A DNA stretch of 64,000 nucleotides from Pseudoalteromonas rubra. GTDB taxonomy: Bacteria; Pseudomonadota; Gammaproteobacteria; Enterobacterales; Alteromonadaceae. The notes under the pieces were generated by a model. That model made no database searches. It was given only the letters and a program-made list of their open reading frames with translations, and was not told the origin of the DNA. Made by a program: the position numbers and the translations under genes. Where the stretch lies: contig NZ_JXYA01000004.1 of NCBI RefSeq assembly GCF_000967655.1, positions 1 to 64,000 of the forward strand. The letters run 5' to 3'. Shown piece after piece: positions 26,171 through 35,300 of the stretch (its first letter is position 1; the number at the start of each line of letters is the position of its first letter).

Positions 26171-29100
26171 GCTGATGCGCAACCCGAGCAGTTCCCGCTT
26201 ACAGGAGCACAGCAGCAATTACTGGCACTGGCGCTTAAATCTGAACATGGCGCAAAAGCATATCACCTGCAAGCGGTGCTGCGCTTAAGCGGAGATCTGG
26301 ACAAAGCTCGCCTGGCTCAGGCCATCGAACAGCTGAGCTCGGATTACCCCTTGCTGTGTTATTCGGTCGACCCGCTCACTTTGTCTCATGTCAAGCTGGC
26401 ACAGCCTGTTTTAACTCAGCACACCGACAGCGCCACGCTGACTGAGTTGCGTTATCGCCCCTTTGAGTTTGGCGCCCAGCCTTTGTGCCGGTTCGACTTG
26501 CTGCAAACGGATGCACAAGAACATGTGCTTAGCATTAGTGCACACCATGTGCTTTACGACGGGCTCAGCCTGCAACAGCTGATGCACCGCATTGCCAGCA
26601 ATTATAGCAGCGCAAACAGTCAGGTAACTCCGCCGCCTGTGGTGCACTTTAGCGCCTATGTTGACGGCGTGCAGCGCTATTTGGAAAGCGCTGACTATGC
26701 GCAGGATAAAGCCTACTGGCTGGACCAACTGGCACCTTGCGAAGCGCTGGCGTTACCCACACGCTTTGGCGCCGACAGCCAGGAAAGTTTTGTTGTTGAA
26801 AAACGGGTGTTCAAACTCGATGCGCTGTCTGCAATCAAAGCGCTGAGCCAGTCTCAGGGCTGTGGCCAGTTTGCAACCTTGCTGGCCGTATATGCCTTGT
26901 GGTTAAACAAGCTGACTGGCCAAACGCACATTGCCGTTGGTATCCCGGTGTCTGATCGCGGCTTGCTCAGTGATGGTTATAACCCGGACGACCTGGACCT
27001 GCACTTACCGGGCTACTGCACCAATATTTTACCTGTGGTGGTGGAGTTCAGAGACTCTGTCACAGTGGGAGAGCTGGTTAAGCAGGTGCAGTTCAGCTTG
27101 CTTGAAGCCTTCGAGCATCAACACTTGCCCTACAGTGAATTAACTCATGAGCCGGTGTGTTTGCCACAGACCTTGTTTAACCTGGATAAGGTACAGCAGC
27201 TGCCAGAGTTTTCCGGACTGAGCGTATCAACCTGTACTACAGATACCGGCTTTGGCCAGTACCAGTTTAGCTGCAATTTGTTATGTGTTGATGGACAGTG
27301 GACGCTGGAGCTGGAATACCTGAGCGCGCGCTACGACAGCGATATGATGGATAATTACGCCCAAGCGCTCATCGCCTTGTTTGCCAAGGTAAAGGGCGCT
27401 CAGGCATATGCTGATGTGAGCCTGCTCGACGAGGCTGCGCGGGCACAACTGCTGGGGCAGACTTTGCAAAGCTCTGTACAACCTCTGCTGCTCGATGCAC
27501 TGGATGAGCAAGTAAAGCTCAGCGCGCAGCACAACGCACTTGTTTGCTCAGAGCAGTCACTGACTTATGAGCAGCTACAGTTACGAGTCAATCAGCTGGC
27601 AAACTATCTGACTGCCCGGGGCGTTGGTCGCGATGCGTTGGTGGCCATTGCACTGCCGCGGCGCACAGAACTATTAGTGGCCTTACTGGCGGTACTAAAA
27701 ACCGGGGCTGCCTTTTTGCCACTCGATTTGAGCTTCCCGCAGGCTCGTTTGCAGGACATGCTGAGCGACAGCAAAGCAGCGTTCTTACTCTGTGATGCGC
27801 TGAGCGAAGCCGCGGTGGCCATTGCTAATACCCGACTTGATATTATCGATTTGGACGCCTGCCAAACTGAGATTGCCCGCTGTTTAGATACCTTCGACGC
27901 TAAGCCAATCACGGCGCAACAACCTGCCTATGTGATTTACACCTCCGGCTCTACCGGTAAGCCCAAAGGCGTTGAGATAAGCCACGGCGCACTGGCAAAT
28001 CTGTTACATACCATGGCCAAAGAGCCAGGGCTTAGTCAGTCCGACTGTCTGCTCAGTGTGACCACCATTGCCTTTGATATCGCCCTGTTAGAGTTGTTTG
28101 GCCCGCTGACTGTCGGTGCCACTGTATTACTGGCCAGCGAACAGGCTTGCAGCGACCCGAACGAACTGGTTGCGCTGATAGAGCAGCATCCGGTGACTGT
28201 GATGCAGGCTACCCCGACCTTGTGGCAGCTCTTGTTGGCGGCAAAACCGGACTGTGTGTCCGGACTCACCGTGTGGAGTGGCGGCGAGCCGTTAACCCCG
28301 GTCCTTGCGGCGCAATTGCTCAGCCAGGCAAAAGCGCTGTGGAATATGTACGGACCAACCGAAACCACCATCTGGTCTGCCACAACGCAGATACAAGATC
28401 CCGAAGACATCACCATCGGCAAGCCGGTGGCCAACACGCGCCTGGTGGTGCTGAACGAACATGCCGCAATTCAGCCTGTGGGCGTATGGGGCGAGCTGTG
28501 GATCGGCGGGGCCGGTCTGGCTGAGGGATATCTGGCACGACCTGAACTGACGAAAGAGCGCTTTGTCACTTATCAGTTAGAGGGTGATGGCAGCGAGCGG
28601 CTGTATCGCACCGGCGACCGGGCCCGGTTGCTGGTCGATGGCCGGTTTGAGCTCGATGGCCGACTTGATCATCAGGTTAAGCTGCATGGTCACCGTATTG
28701 AATTAGGTGAAATAGAAGCGCAGTTACGCAAGGTGCTCGGCGAGGTAGATGTACGAGTTTTTGTCAAAACCACGGCGCAAGGCCAGTCGGCACTGTGTGC
28801 CTACGCCATTGAACAGGACCAGTTGGCACAGCGCTGGACGATTAGTGTCCTGCGCAGTGCGCTGGCAAATCAACTACCGACTTATATGCTGCCCGAGTAC
28901 CTGTGTTGGCTAACGCAGTGGCCAACCACGGCCAATGGTAAGCTGGACCGCAACGCCCTGATGGTGCCAAGCGCCAACCAGGGCACGCAAACCGAGCTAT
29001 GCGCGCCACAAAGTGCAACACAAGAAAAGATCCTGGCCTGTTTCTGTGAGCTTTTGAACACCGAGCAGCTGGGAACTCGCCACAATTTCTTTGAGTGCGG

Positions 29101-29344
29101 CGGTAATTCGGTGCTGGCCATGCAGCTGGTGTCACGGTTAAACCAGCACTTTGCCATCAGCGCCACGGTTGGTGACATTTTTGATAACCCCAGCACAGTG
29201 CAACTGGCGGTGCGGGTGGAAGAGCTTATCAGTGCGGGCCCGGCGGACCTGCACAATGGCGTTGAGCGCCTGAGTAATATTGTCAGTGGTCGCGATATCA
29301 GTGTGGCATTGGATGATCAATCCATGACGGAGATGGACTTGTAA
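19376..29344 (+). CDS. Hybrid PKS/NRPS 1: FAAL-ACP-KS-AT-ACP-aminotransferase-C-A-PCP
   Basis: This 3322-residue megasynthase starts lipopeptide assembly. Residues below count from ATG 19376; TTG 19361 is in frame with a more distant AAGG. Domains in order: fatty-acyl-AMP ligase about 1-590 (YTSGSTGSPKGVM, PPKKNQNTDRL); ACP with Ser648 (LGVDSMKA); ketosynthase about 725-1150 with Cys888 (DTACSSS), His1023 and His1063; acyltransferase about 1240-1545 with Ser1335 (SHSVGE) and a malonyl-type AFHS; ACP with Ser1649 (GVDSL); PLP aminotransferase about 1800-2260 with Lys2097 (GKIVGGGLPVG); C about 2270-2680 (HHVLYDG); A about 2700-3200; PCP with Ser3245 (GGNSVL). No KR, DH or ER is present, so the beta-keto group would go straight to transamination. 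This is MycA/ItuA-like order but with a built-in AT. The stop is two bases before the next gene. The C-terminus (MTEMDL) looks like a docking tail. Confidence 0.94.
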   Translation: MNNDLVATLVTLARTRGDDIAYQYFFEDNQPAVSLSYAELDLKSRKIAARLQTYFDRGDRALLLYNSGFEFVEAFFACLYAGIVAVPVYPPKKNQNTDRLRSIIEDAGATGALTSNKIYEIAQPLFEAEASLSNVSIIATDSEGVEQVEPMPWEDIRIAPQDLAFLQYTSGSTGSPKGVMVSHANIMDNEEMMKLAFGHSSDTPIVSWLPHFHDMGLIFGILHPIYIGAPAALMNPTSFLQKPLRWLKLLSETKAVTSSAPNFAYDLCVDTIKEAELANLDLSHWQSALNGAEPVRASTLERFYQKFKRCGFRREATAPCYGMAETTLFATGGRLLKTPSVLQLDSKDMHQGKASLLTPASTSTESFYDQNATDNNSADNQPYYAVSCGSTWHGHTLAIVNPDTRQRCAEGHTGEIWVKGASVAQGYWRKAKQTEEIFQARIADDNDGPYLRTGDLGFVYQDELYVTGRAKDVMIFRGKNYYPQDIELTVVEAHAAMDNNGGAAFSYLSEQGEERLVIVQQVKRTAVRKLNEQEIFAAITSAITDQHGITPYEVVLIKPGRILKTSSGKIQRQENKRHYLADTFEVLARSRAPQAANEQPLRKANTPDHSELEATLRKVLQQVVGDEVERQPNSLDVDATFLSLGVDSMKAVRISGELMELHDIELEATVLYEHPSIAQLAHYLCQFESVRERLEVQGQPPVEHTKVQSEVPEVEQSEPETQALPDTMDVAVIGMACRYPQVSDADGYWQLLTEKRDAISVPDAVRQALCPELGQTRLGGYLDNIEQFDAGLFGISPAEARYIDPQHRLLLETSFHAIQSAGMMPAELAGQPVGVYVGISQNDYFNMSNKAQQGNAYLGTGTALSIAANRLSYTYNFTGPSLSVDTACSSSLVALHHALSGIRAGDMPMALVSGVNLILSNEVTDACENAQMLAEDGRCKTFSRAADGYVRSEGVGCVLLKPLAQAMADRDPIYGVLKGSAVNQDGRSNGITAPNGASQQRVIKAALHSAAVAPADVQYIETHGTGTELGDPIEVSALAKVYGEGRAANQPLLLGSAKANIGHLESGAGLAGLIKTLLCLNKGQVPGQLHTAQLNAHIPWQKLPVRVATQAQDWPAQGDKPRLAAVSSFGFGGTNAHVICAQAPAYPDQNSKTSSVNSGYVLPLSAKSTNSLAALASRYANALSAATPSRFDALVSQTACMPHYKEARHAFVGETREALVAALNDSTQLAHCANEPQAPARDLVFLFTGQGAQYPDMGKALYETQDVFRDAIDECDRLLGDTLGPRLLEVLYSDPSERYLAQTQWTQVCLFAIEYAQAQLWFSRGLKPDYLVSHSVGEYAAACIAGVFSLSDAIRLISERGRLMNALADNGRMVTARCDRAQADALVADISEQVSVSAYHGESGVVFSGHNSAMDKLCAALDSANVRHKAINTARAFHSPLMQPMLSEFAKVAAQINYAQPTIPYISSATGQQEALRVCDPSYWVEQICAPVEFEACMAQLAQLDAYCALELGPKPVLCGLLQENRPAEQCEFLHVLHAKGADLPRLLSAQGRLFELGLALDLAQSPASEHQPKVPLPLYPFDHSPYWIADLPAELSAQQSAQTNTEQVAGSREEAIRAFVLNTLSRLLSMPVTDIQTHVPLLEMGVDSLMIMNAVRTYEREFGLEFSVRQFYETLSTVDLLVAYIIEHSDYQVTPAQVTPSHSNSSEQIRVAPAEAMSVNAPTELVATICREQLQAAAVVNNSNAAQSVEAVAARQLAMLQGLNGEQQTSAVALASTPAPQVATAKVTPTSQATTQSDATRVLPGFGNKQITTAASSQFVQRHLASLTERYCAKTPLSKAMVSEHRPHLADCRASAGFRLSSKELLYPVFGKRCEGSRIWDIDGNEYIDITMDFGVNLFGHKPAFVTEALEQQIEDGLQLGLASPQACEVAALISELTALERVTFCNSGTEAVMTAVRLARNKTRRNKIVQFEGAYHGHYDGTLAQNAPGGDVVEPMCGGVRAGAISDNLVLEYGAESALQRIRAQGNEIAAVLVEPVQSRHPAHQPWAFLQALRALTAELGIALIFDEMITGFRAHPGGVQAMLGIQADMATYGKIVGGGLPVGVVAGSHEFMDGIDGGVWQYGDASYPQADTTFFAGTFCKHPLVMASAKAVLSEIKKQGPQLQESVSDKTQYLAQTLNAFFAKQGIPMQIEHFASLFRFRFSQNLDVFFYEMLNRGVFIWEGRNCFLSAAHTEADVNTIIQTVKDSVLALKAAGYFGEPDPADAQPEQFPLTGAQQQLLALALKSEHGAKAYHLQAVLRLSGDLDKARLAQAIEQLSSDYPLLCYSVDPLTLSHVKLAQPVLTQHTDSATLTELRYRPFEFGAQPLCRFDLLQTDAQEHVLSISAHHVLYDGLSLQQLMHRIASNYSSANSQVTPPPVVHFSAYVDGVQRYLESADYAQDKAYWLDQLAPCEALALPTRFGADSQESFVVEKRVFKLDALSAIKALSQSQGCGQFATLLAVYALWLNKLTGQTHIAVGIPVSDRGLLSDGYNPDDLDLHLPGYCTNILPVVVEFRDSVTVGELVKQVQFSLLEAFEHQHLPYSELTHEPVCLPQTLFNLDKVQQLPEFSGLSVSTCTTDTGFGQYQFSCNLLCVDGQWTLELEYLSARYDSDMMDNYAQALIALFAKVKGAQAYADVSLLDEAARAQLLGQTLQSSVQPLLLDALDEQVKLSAQHNALVCSEQSLTYEQLQLRVNQLANYLTARGVGRDALVAIALPRRTELLVALLAVLKTGAAFLPLDLSFPQARLQDMLSDSKAAFLLCDALSEAAVAIANTRLDIIDLDACQTEIARCLDTFDAKPITAQQPAYVIYTSGSTGKPKGVEISHGALANLLHTMAKEPGLSQSDCLLSVTTIAFDIALLELFGPLTVGATVLLASEQACSDPNELVALIEQHPVTVMQATPTLWQLLLAAKPDCVSGLTVWSGGEPLTPVLAAQLLSQAKALWNMYGPTETTIWSATTQIQDPEDITIGKPVANTRLVVLNEHAAIQPVGVWGELWIGGAGLAEGYLARPELTKERFVTYQLEGDGSERLYRTGDRARLLVDGRFELDGRLDHQVKLHGHRIELGEIEAQLRKVLGEVDVRVFVKTTAQGQSALCAYAIEQDQLAQRWTISVLRSALANQLPTYMLPEYLCWLTQWPTTANGKLDRNALMVPSANQGTQTELCAPQSATQEKILACFCELLNTEQLGTRHNFFECGGNSVLAMQLVSRLNQHFAISATVGDIFDNPSTVQLAVRVEELISAGPADLHNGVERLSNIVSGRDISVALDDQSMTEMDL
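26200..29330 (+). other. NRPS module 1 (C-A-PCP), predicted Gly
   Basis: C domain motif HHVLYDG. The A domain has IYTSGSTGKPKG and the conserved Lys in ANGKLD. The ten pocket residues, read by eye against the GrsA pattern (FDIALLE, MQATP, VWSGGE, NMYGPTETTIW), are D-I-L-Q-W-G-M-I-W-K. This is close to the glycine code D-I-L-Q-L-G-L/M-I-W-K. The PCP core reads GGNS instead of GGHS, with the phosphopantetheine Ser retained. No epimerase. Confidence 0.68.
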
Positions 29345-29346
29345 GT

Positions 29347-32300
29347 ATGGAAAATTCAGCAATTGAAGCATTATTGGCCGAACTGGATGGTCAGGGGATT
29401 TATGTTTATTTGCAAGAGGGTCGCCTGAAACTGCGCACTCACCTTGCCACTGTGCCTGCAGCGCAGCTCAATAAAATTAAAGCCAATAAGCCGGCGCTGA
29501 TTGCATATATGCAGGCGCACCATCAAAAGCAGGGGGCGTTGTCTGCGTCCCAGCAAGGGATCTGGCTTATAGATCAATACCATGGTGGTGAAGTGGCCTA
29601 CACCATGGCCGGGTTGCTCAGGCTTTCGCAGCCGGTTGGCAAGGCGCAGCTTGAAGATGCACTGAATACCCTGCTTGTCCGCCATGATATTTTACGCAGC
29701 CAGTTTTTTGCCACAGAGCAGGGCGGATGTCAGCGTGTTAATACCGAACTGTCTTTAACCTTAGCGCAGCTATCGGTGCCAGCGCCGCTCACCCAGACGC
29801 GGATTGAAACCGAGTTACAACCGCTGTTGCGCCAAGGATTTGACCTGCAAAAATCGCTACCGATCCGCGGCGCTTTGATCTGCGAGCCTGACGAAAGTGA
29901 AGGGCAGTGGGTCTATCTGATGCTGCATCATCTGGTGGCGGATGGCTGGTCGGTGCGATTACTCGTCAACGAATTGCTGGATGTGTTACAGACACAAGCG
30001 CAAACACAGGCTGCGCCGCTGCAATATCTGGATTATGTACACTGGGAAAAGCGCTTTGTGCAGTCCGAGCGTTACCAGCAACAGCATGCTTACTGGCAAC
30101 AGCAACTCGCTGACTTTTCGGCGTTTTCATTGCCGACCAGCTATACCAGACAGGCTGAGGCCTCGTTTCGTGGGGCAAGCCATTCATTTAAACTGGAAGA
30201 GGCACCATGTCAGCGTTTTGAACACAGTTGCCAGCAGCTGGGGGTGACACCATTTTCTGCGCTGCTGAGTGTTTTTTATGTGCTACTTCATCGCTACAGC
30301 CAGCAGCAGGATATTACGGTGGGCGTGCCTGTGCTGGGCCGCGAGCACAGCGAATTCGAGTCAATGATCGGCTGTTTTATCCATACTTTACCGCTGCGCC
30401 TGCAGCTCAATGGCGATATGCGGTTTAGCGAATTGACCAAATGCACTCAGACTCAGATAAGGCAAGCGCTCGACAATCAAAGCGTATCGCAGGACGCACT
30501 GGCAAAGCTGGCCGGTACATCCCGGCTGTTTACTGTGCTGTTTAATTATGACGCTGTGCCGCCAGAACCGTTGCGTGCAGGGGAGTTGGAAGCGCAGTTG
30601 TTCACACTCAATAACCACAGTGCCAAGTTTGACCTGACATTAAACCTGAGTACGCATCAGACGGGCATGGTTGCAGAAATTGAATACAACGTAGATCTGT
30701 TTGCACCGCAGCTGATTGCCCAGTTTGCCGATGATTTTCAGGCCTTGCTGAGTGCGCTCAGTGATAACCCTGCTCAGTCGCTCGAAGAGGTTAGACTGCC
30801 TTCGGTTGATGCCGCGCAGCAGCTGCTTGGCACCCCGCCGGATGCGGGCACTGCGCCTTTGCTGTTACCTCAAATTCTGGCGCACAGTCAGTCTAATCCC
30901 ACACACCCAGCAATTGTTGCCGCTAATGACCCGACTCAGTCTGTGAGTTATGCAGAGTTAGCCACGCAAACCGCCAACCTTTCCACTGCGCTCAATGATA
31001 TTGCCCCGGGCGACACTGTGGTTGCCGTGCTGGTCAGTCGTAACGTACAAAGCCTGGTTGCTTTACTTGGCGTGATGCGTGCCGGAGCTGCTTATCTGCC
31101 CATAGAGCAAGATACGCCGGTACAGCGGATCATAGAAATTATGGAGCAGGCTGGTTGCCGTACCCTGGTGGTCTGTGATGCCCAAACAATGACAACACAG
31201 GCACAGGCTGCACTCAATGAACGCGAAATAGTGGTGTGGGAGTATCAGCAGCTGCTACAGCGTGACACAGCCGCCAAAGCGCTGGATGCGACAACAGAGT
31301 TGAACGCCAATGAGCTGGCTTATGTGATCTTCACCTCCGGGTCGACAGGCAAACCAAAAGGGGTGGCAGTCAGTCATGGCGCACTGGCCAGCTACTGCGA
31401 GTCTGTTACTCATCGTATTGAATTTTCGGGCCACACGCGCGCCGGTATTGTAACCGGGCTTGCGACCGATCTGTGCCTGACTGGCATCTACCCGGCCCTC
31501 GCGCAGGGCGGCACTGTGGTCATGCCCGGGACGCGTGCGCTGCCAGAACCGCAACAACTGGTCGACATGCTGACGGAGCAGCAGGTGAACCTGCTGAAGA
31601 TAACGCCATCGTTCGCCCGCGAATTGTTGCCGCAAATTGCAGCGCAGGGTGAAAACCAACCTGCAATTGAACAGTGGATCTTAGGCGGCGAGGCGCTGGA
31701 TGTGACCTTAGTCGCCGAATTACAGGAGCACTATCCCACAGCCCACATAGTTAACCATTATGGTCCCAGCGAAACCTGTATCGGGGTGATCACGCACACG
31801 ATTGCTAAGCGCCCGGATCCCCGCATTGAGCATTATCCTATTGGCAAACCGCTGGACCATGTCAGCGTTTTAGTGCTGAGCGCGCAGGGGCAGCCAGTTC
31901 CGCTAGGTATGCCAGGCGAGCTTTACATTGGTGGTGCGTCACTGGCTAGTGGTTATGTGCGTGCGCCCCAGCTGAGCGAGCGCTATTTTGTGCAATGTCA
32001 GACCCCAAATGGGCAGTCTGCACGGTTTTACCGCTCCGGCGATCGGGTTCGGTTGACTCATCAGGGAGAGCTGCAATACTTGGGCAGGCTAGATAATCAA
32101 CCCAAGATCCGTGGCTATCGTGTCGATATCAGTGAAATCGAAGCTAAGCTGGCGGCCCTGCCAGGGGTAAAAGCTGCTGCTGTGATTGCACGTAAACAGG
32201 CGGGTATTGACACCTTAGCGGCTTATTATGTTGCAGCTCGCGAGCAGGTCACCGCGGCCTGTTTGCGTGATGCACTTGGCGCACTTTTACCGCAGGCTAT

Positions 32301-35300
32301 GATCCCCAGCCACTTCAAGGCGCTGGCGCAGCTGCCGGTGCTGGGTAATGGTAAGGTCGACCGTAAACAGCTGGCTGCACTGCCTGTGTGTGACGAGCGC
32401 CAGTACACGCAACCTGAAACGCAACTACAGCAGCAGTTAGCCGCCTTGTTCAGTGAATTAACCGGTGTGGCGCAAATCTCTGCTGATGACGACTTCTTTT
32501 CAATCGGCGGCCACTCTTTACTGGCCATGCGACTTGCCAATCATATTCGCGCCAGGTTTGAGCGGGTGCTGTCGTTGCAAACCATTTTTGCCAACCCCAC
32601 GGTTGCCAAGCTGGAGCGCTGTTTACTGGCGCAGGATATTCATCTGGGTAACACTTTGGTGAAGGTTGAACAGGCCGGTGAGCACCCCTTATCTTTTGCC
32701 CAGCAGCGGATCTGGTTTGTGGATCAGATGCAGGGCCACAGCAAGCAATACAACTTGCAGGGCGCCTTTACCATTAAAGGTGCGCTTAATATTGCGGCGC
32801 TGTCACAGGCCTTCGAGCAGGTGGTTCAGCAGCACAGCATTTTGCGCTTCAATTATGCTCAAAGCGCCCAGGGCGAAGCCGTTCAGTCCTTTAATGACAC
32901 GCTGAACTTTGTGCTCCAACAACGCGATTTAAGTGAGCTCGATGATGAACAGCAGGCCGACACGCTGCGTCAATTACTGGCCGAGGATTATCATACCGGG
33001 TTCGACCTGAGCCAGGACTTGTTGCTGCGGGCTCAGTTGTTGCAACTCGATGCGCAACTGTCTGTGCTGGTAGTCACTATGCACCATATTGTGTCGGATG
33101 GCTGGTCAATCGGCGTGTTGTGTCGTGCGTTAGAAGCCGCCTATCGCAGTGCCTGTGCAGGTAAGCCGCATGAGGCGGGCAGCCTGACACACAGTTATGT
33201 AGATTATGTGCACTGGCAGCGCAATCTGGCCACCTTGCCTCAGTGGCAAACCAGCTTAGCCTATTGGCAAAAGCAGTTAGCGGATTTGCCCAAAGTGCAT
33301 GAGCTGCCTCAGGATAACCCCAGAGAGAACAAGGTGATCAGCGGCGGTGCTTTGTACTGCTACGAATTGCCTGCAAAGCTAAGCCAGACCTTACGCGGCT
33401 TTGTTGCCAGCAGCGGACAAACCCTGTTTGCGGTGCTGGAGTGTGCTTTTGCACTGTGGATGAGCCGTCTGTCTGGTCAATCCGATATTGCTCTGGGCAC
33501 ACCGGTTGCCGGTCGTGAGTTCAGCGAGCTGGAAGCCGTGATTGGTAACTTTATCAATACACTGGTGCTTCGCCATCACATCAAGCCCGACATGAGTTTT
33601 AGCGATGCACTGACACAGAGCAGCGAGACCCTGCACAGTGCGCTTAATCATCAGCATATTCCCTTTGATGCTTTGGTCGAGGCACTCAACAGTGAGCGAA
33701 GTTTAGGCATTCATCCGCTGATCCAGGTAGTGTTCCGGGTTAACAACCAGGTTAATGAAGCGCTGCAACTGGATGGGCTGGATGTCACGGTGAATGATAC
33801 CGGCGTGCGCAGCGCTAAGCTGGACCTGGAAGTGTCAGTGATTGACTGCGGCGATACCATTGCCGTTGAATGGCTATACGACAGCGCCTTGTGGCAGGAG
33901 CACAGCATTGAGTCGTTTGCCCGCCAGTATACGCAGTTACTGGGCGCTTGTTTGGATGCGCCGCAGCAGCAGATCAGTGCCCATAGTCTGGTTGATGCAA
34001 ACCAGCTGACGCAGCTACTTGCATTCAGTGCACCACAAAACCATGAGCCAGGCAGCGATATTGGCTGGCATCACCATTTCAGTGCCATTGCCGAGCTCCA
34101 GCCACACAGTATTGCGCTGCGGTGTAACGGCGAATCCTATACTTACCTTGAAGTAGAACAAAGGGCGAATCAGTTGGCGCACTGCCTGCTTGAGATGAGG
34201 TTTGAAGAACAAAGCCGCCTGGCGCTGCTATTGCCCTCAGGCCCCGCCATGGTTATCGCGGTGCTGGCTATTCTTAAAGCCCGTCATGTTTATGTGCCTT
34301 TACACTACGACACACCGGAAAAATCCCTGTCTTACATCGTTGAAGATGCTGATATTGTGATGATACTGGCACTCAGCGATGACACCGAGAAACTAATTGA
34401 AAGTGCCACCGACTTTCTGTTTCTGGATGATTTATTTGACGTTGAGTCTAACTTTTCCGGTTATCCGGTGTCTGCGCCCGGCGTCGAAGAGTTGGGAGAA
34501 TCAACGCTCACGGATGCAGAGCGCTTGTGCTATATCATTTACACCTCGGGCTCTACCGGGCGGCCAAAAGGGGTGATGATCACCCATGGCAACCTGAATG
34601 TGTATTTATCTCATGCCATGGATACCTACCTGGATGCCGATACAACCTTACCGCTGGCGGTGGTGAGCACGCCTTTGGCATTTGATGCCACCATCACCGC
34701 ATTGGTGCCGCCGCTGTTGTGCGGCGGTGAGGTTGAAGTCGTGACTCAAGGGCCGCACCAGCTGGCGGCCATCACTGAGCTGTTGTTTAATGCCATCCGG
34801 CCACGCCTGTTTAAGCTCACACCGGCCCATTTACGGGCCGTTCAGGCACTGATGGATGAGCTGGGCAGTAACAGTGCCCCTCACACATTGGTGATCGGCG
34901 GTGAGGCGCTGGATGCCGATTTACTGCTCGCGCTGCGCGAAAAGCTGTCAGCCTGCACCTGGATAAACGAATATGGCCCAACGGAAGCAACGGTGGGCTG
35001 TAGCGTGTTTGCGCTGACCCCGGATCTGAACCCTTACACGACGTTGCGTCATCCTGATGTGCCAATCGGCCTGCCCAATGCGGGCGTTGCTATGGTGGTG
35101 GTCGATGAGTGTGACCAGCCCGTGCCGGCCAACACGCCCGGGGAGCTGCTGATTGGTGGGGCTGTGGTGAGTCCGGGTTACGTTAACCAGGATGCGCTGA
35201 ATGAGGAGAAGTTTGTTACCCTGAGCTTTGCCGGGCAACCGCCAGTGCGCTTCTATCGCAGTGGCGACCAGGTAAAGTGGCACAGCGATGAGCAGGGCCG

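Noticed and set aside
19748..29371. Many minus-strand and out-of-frame open frames of 60-180 codons inside the synthetase genes
   Set aside because: They overlap clear PKS/NRPS domains in the main frame, lack ribosome-binding sites and recognisable domains, and are expected by chance in long GC-balanced genes.
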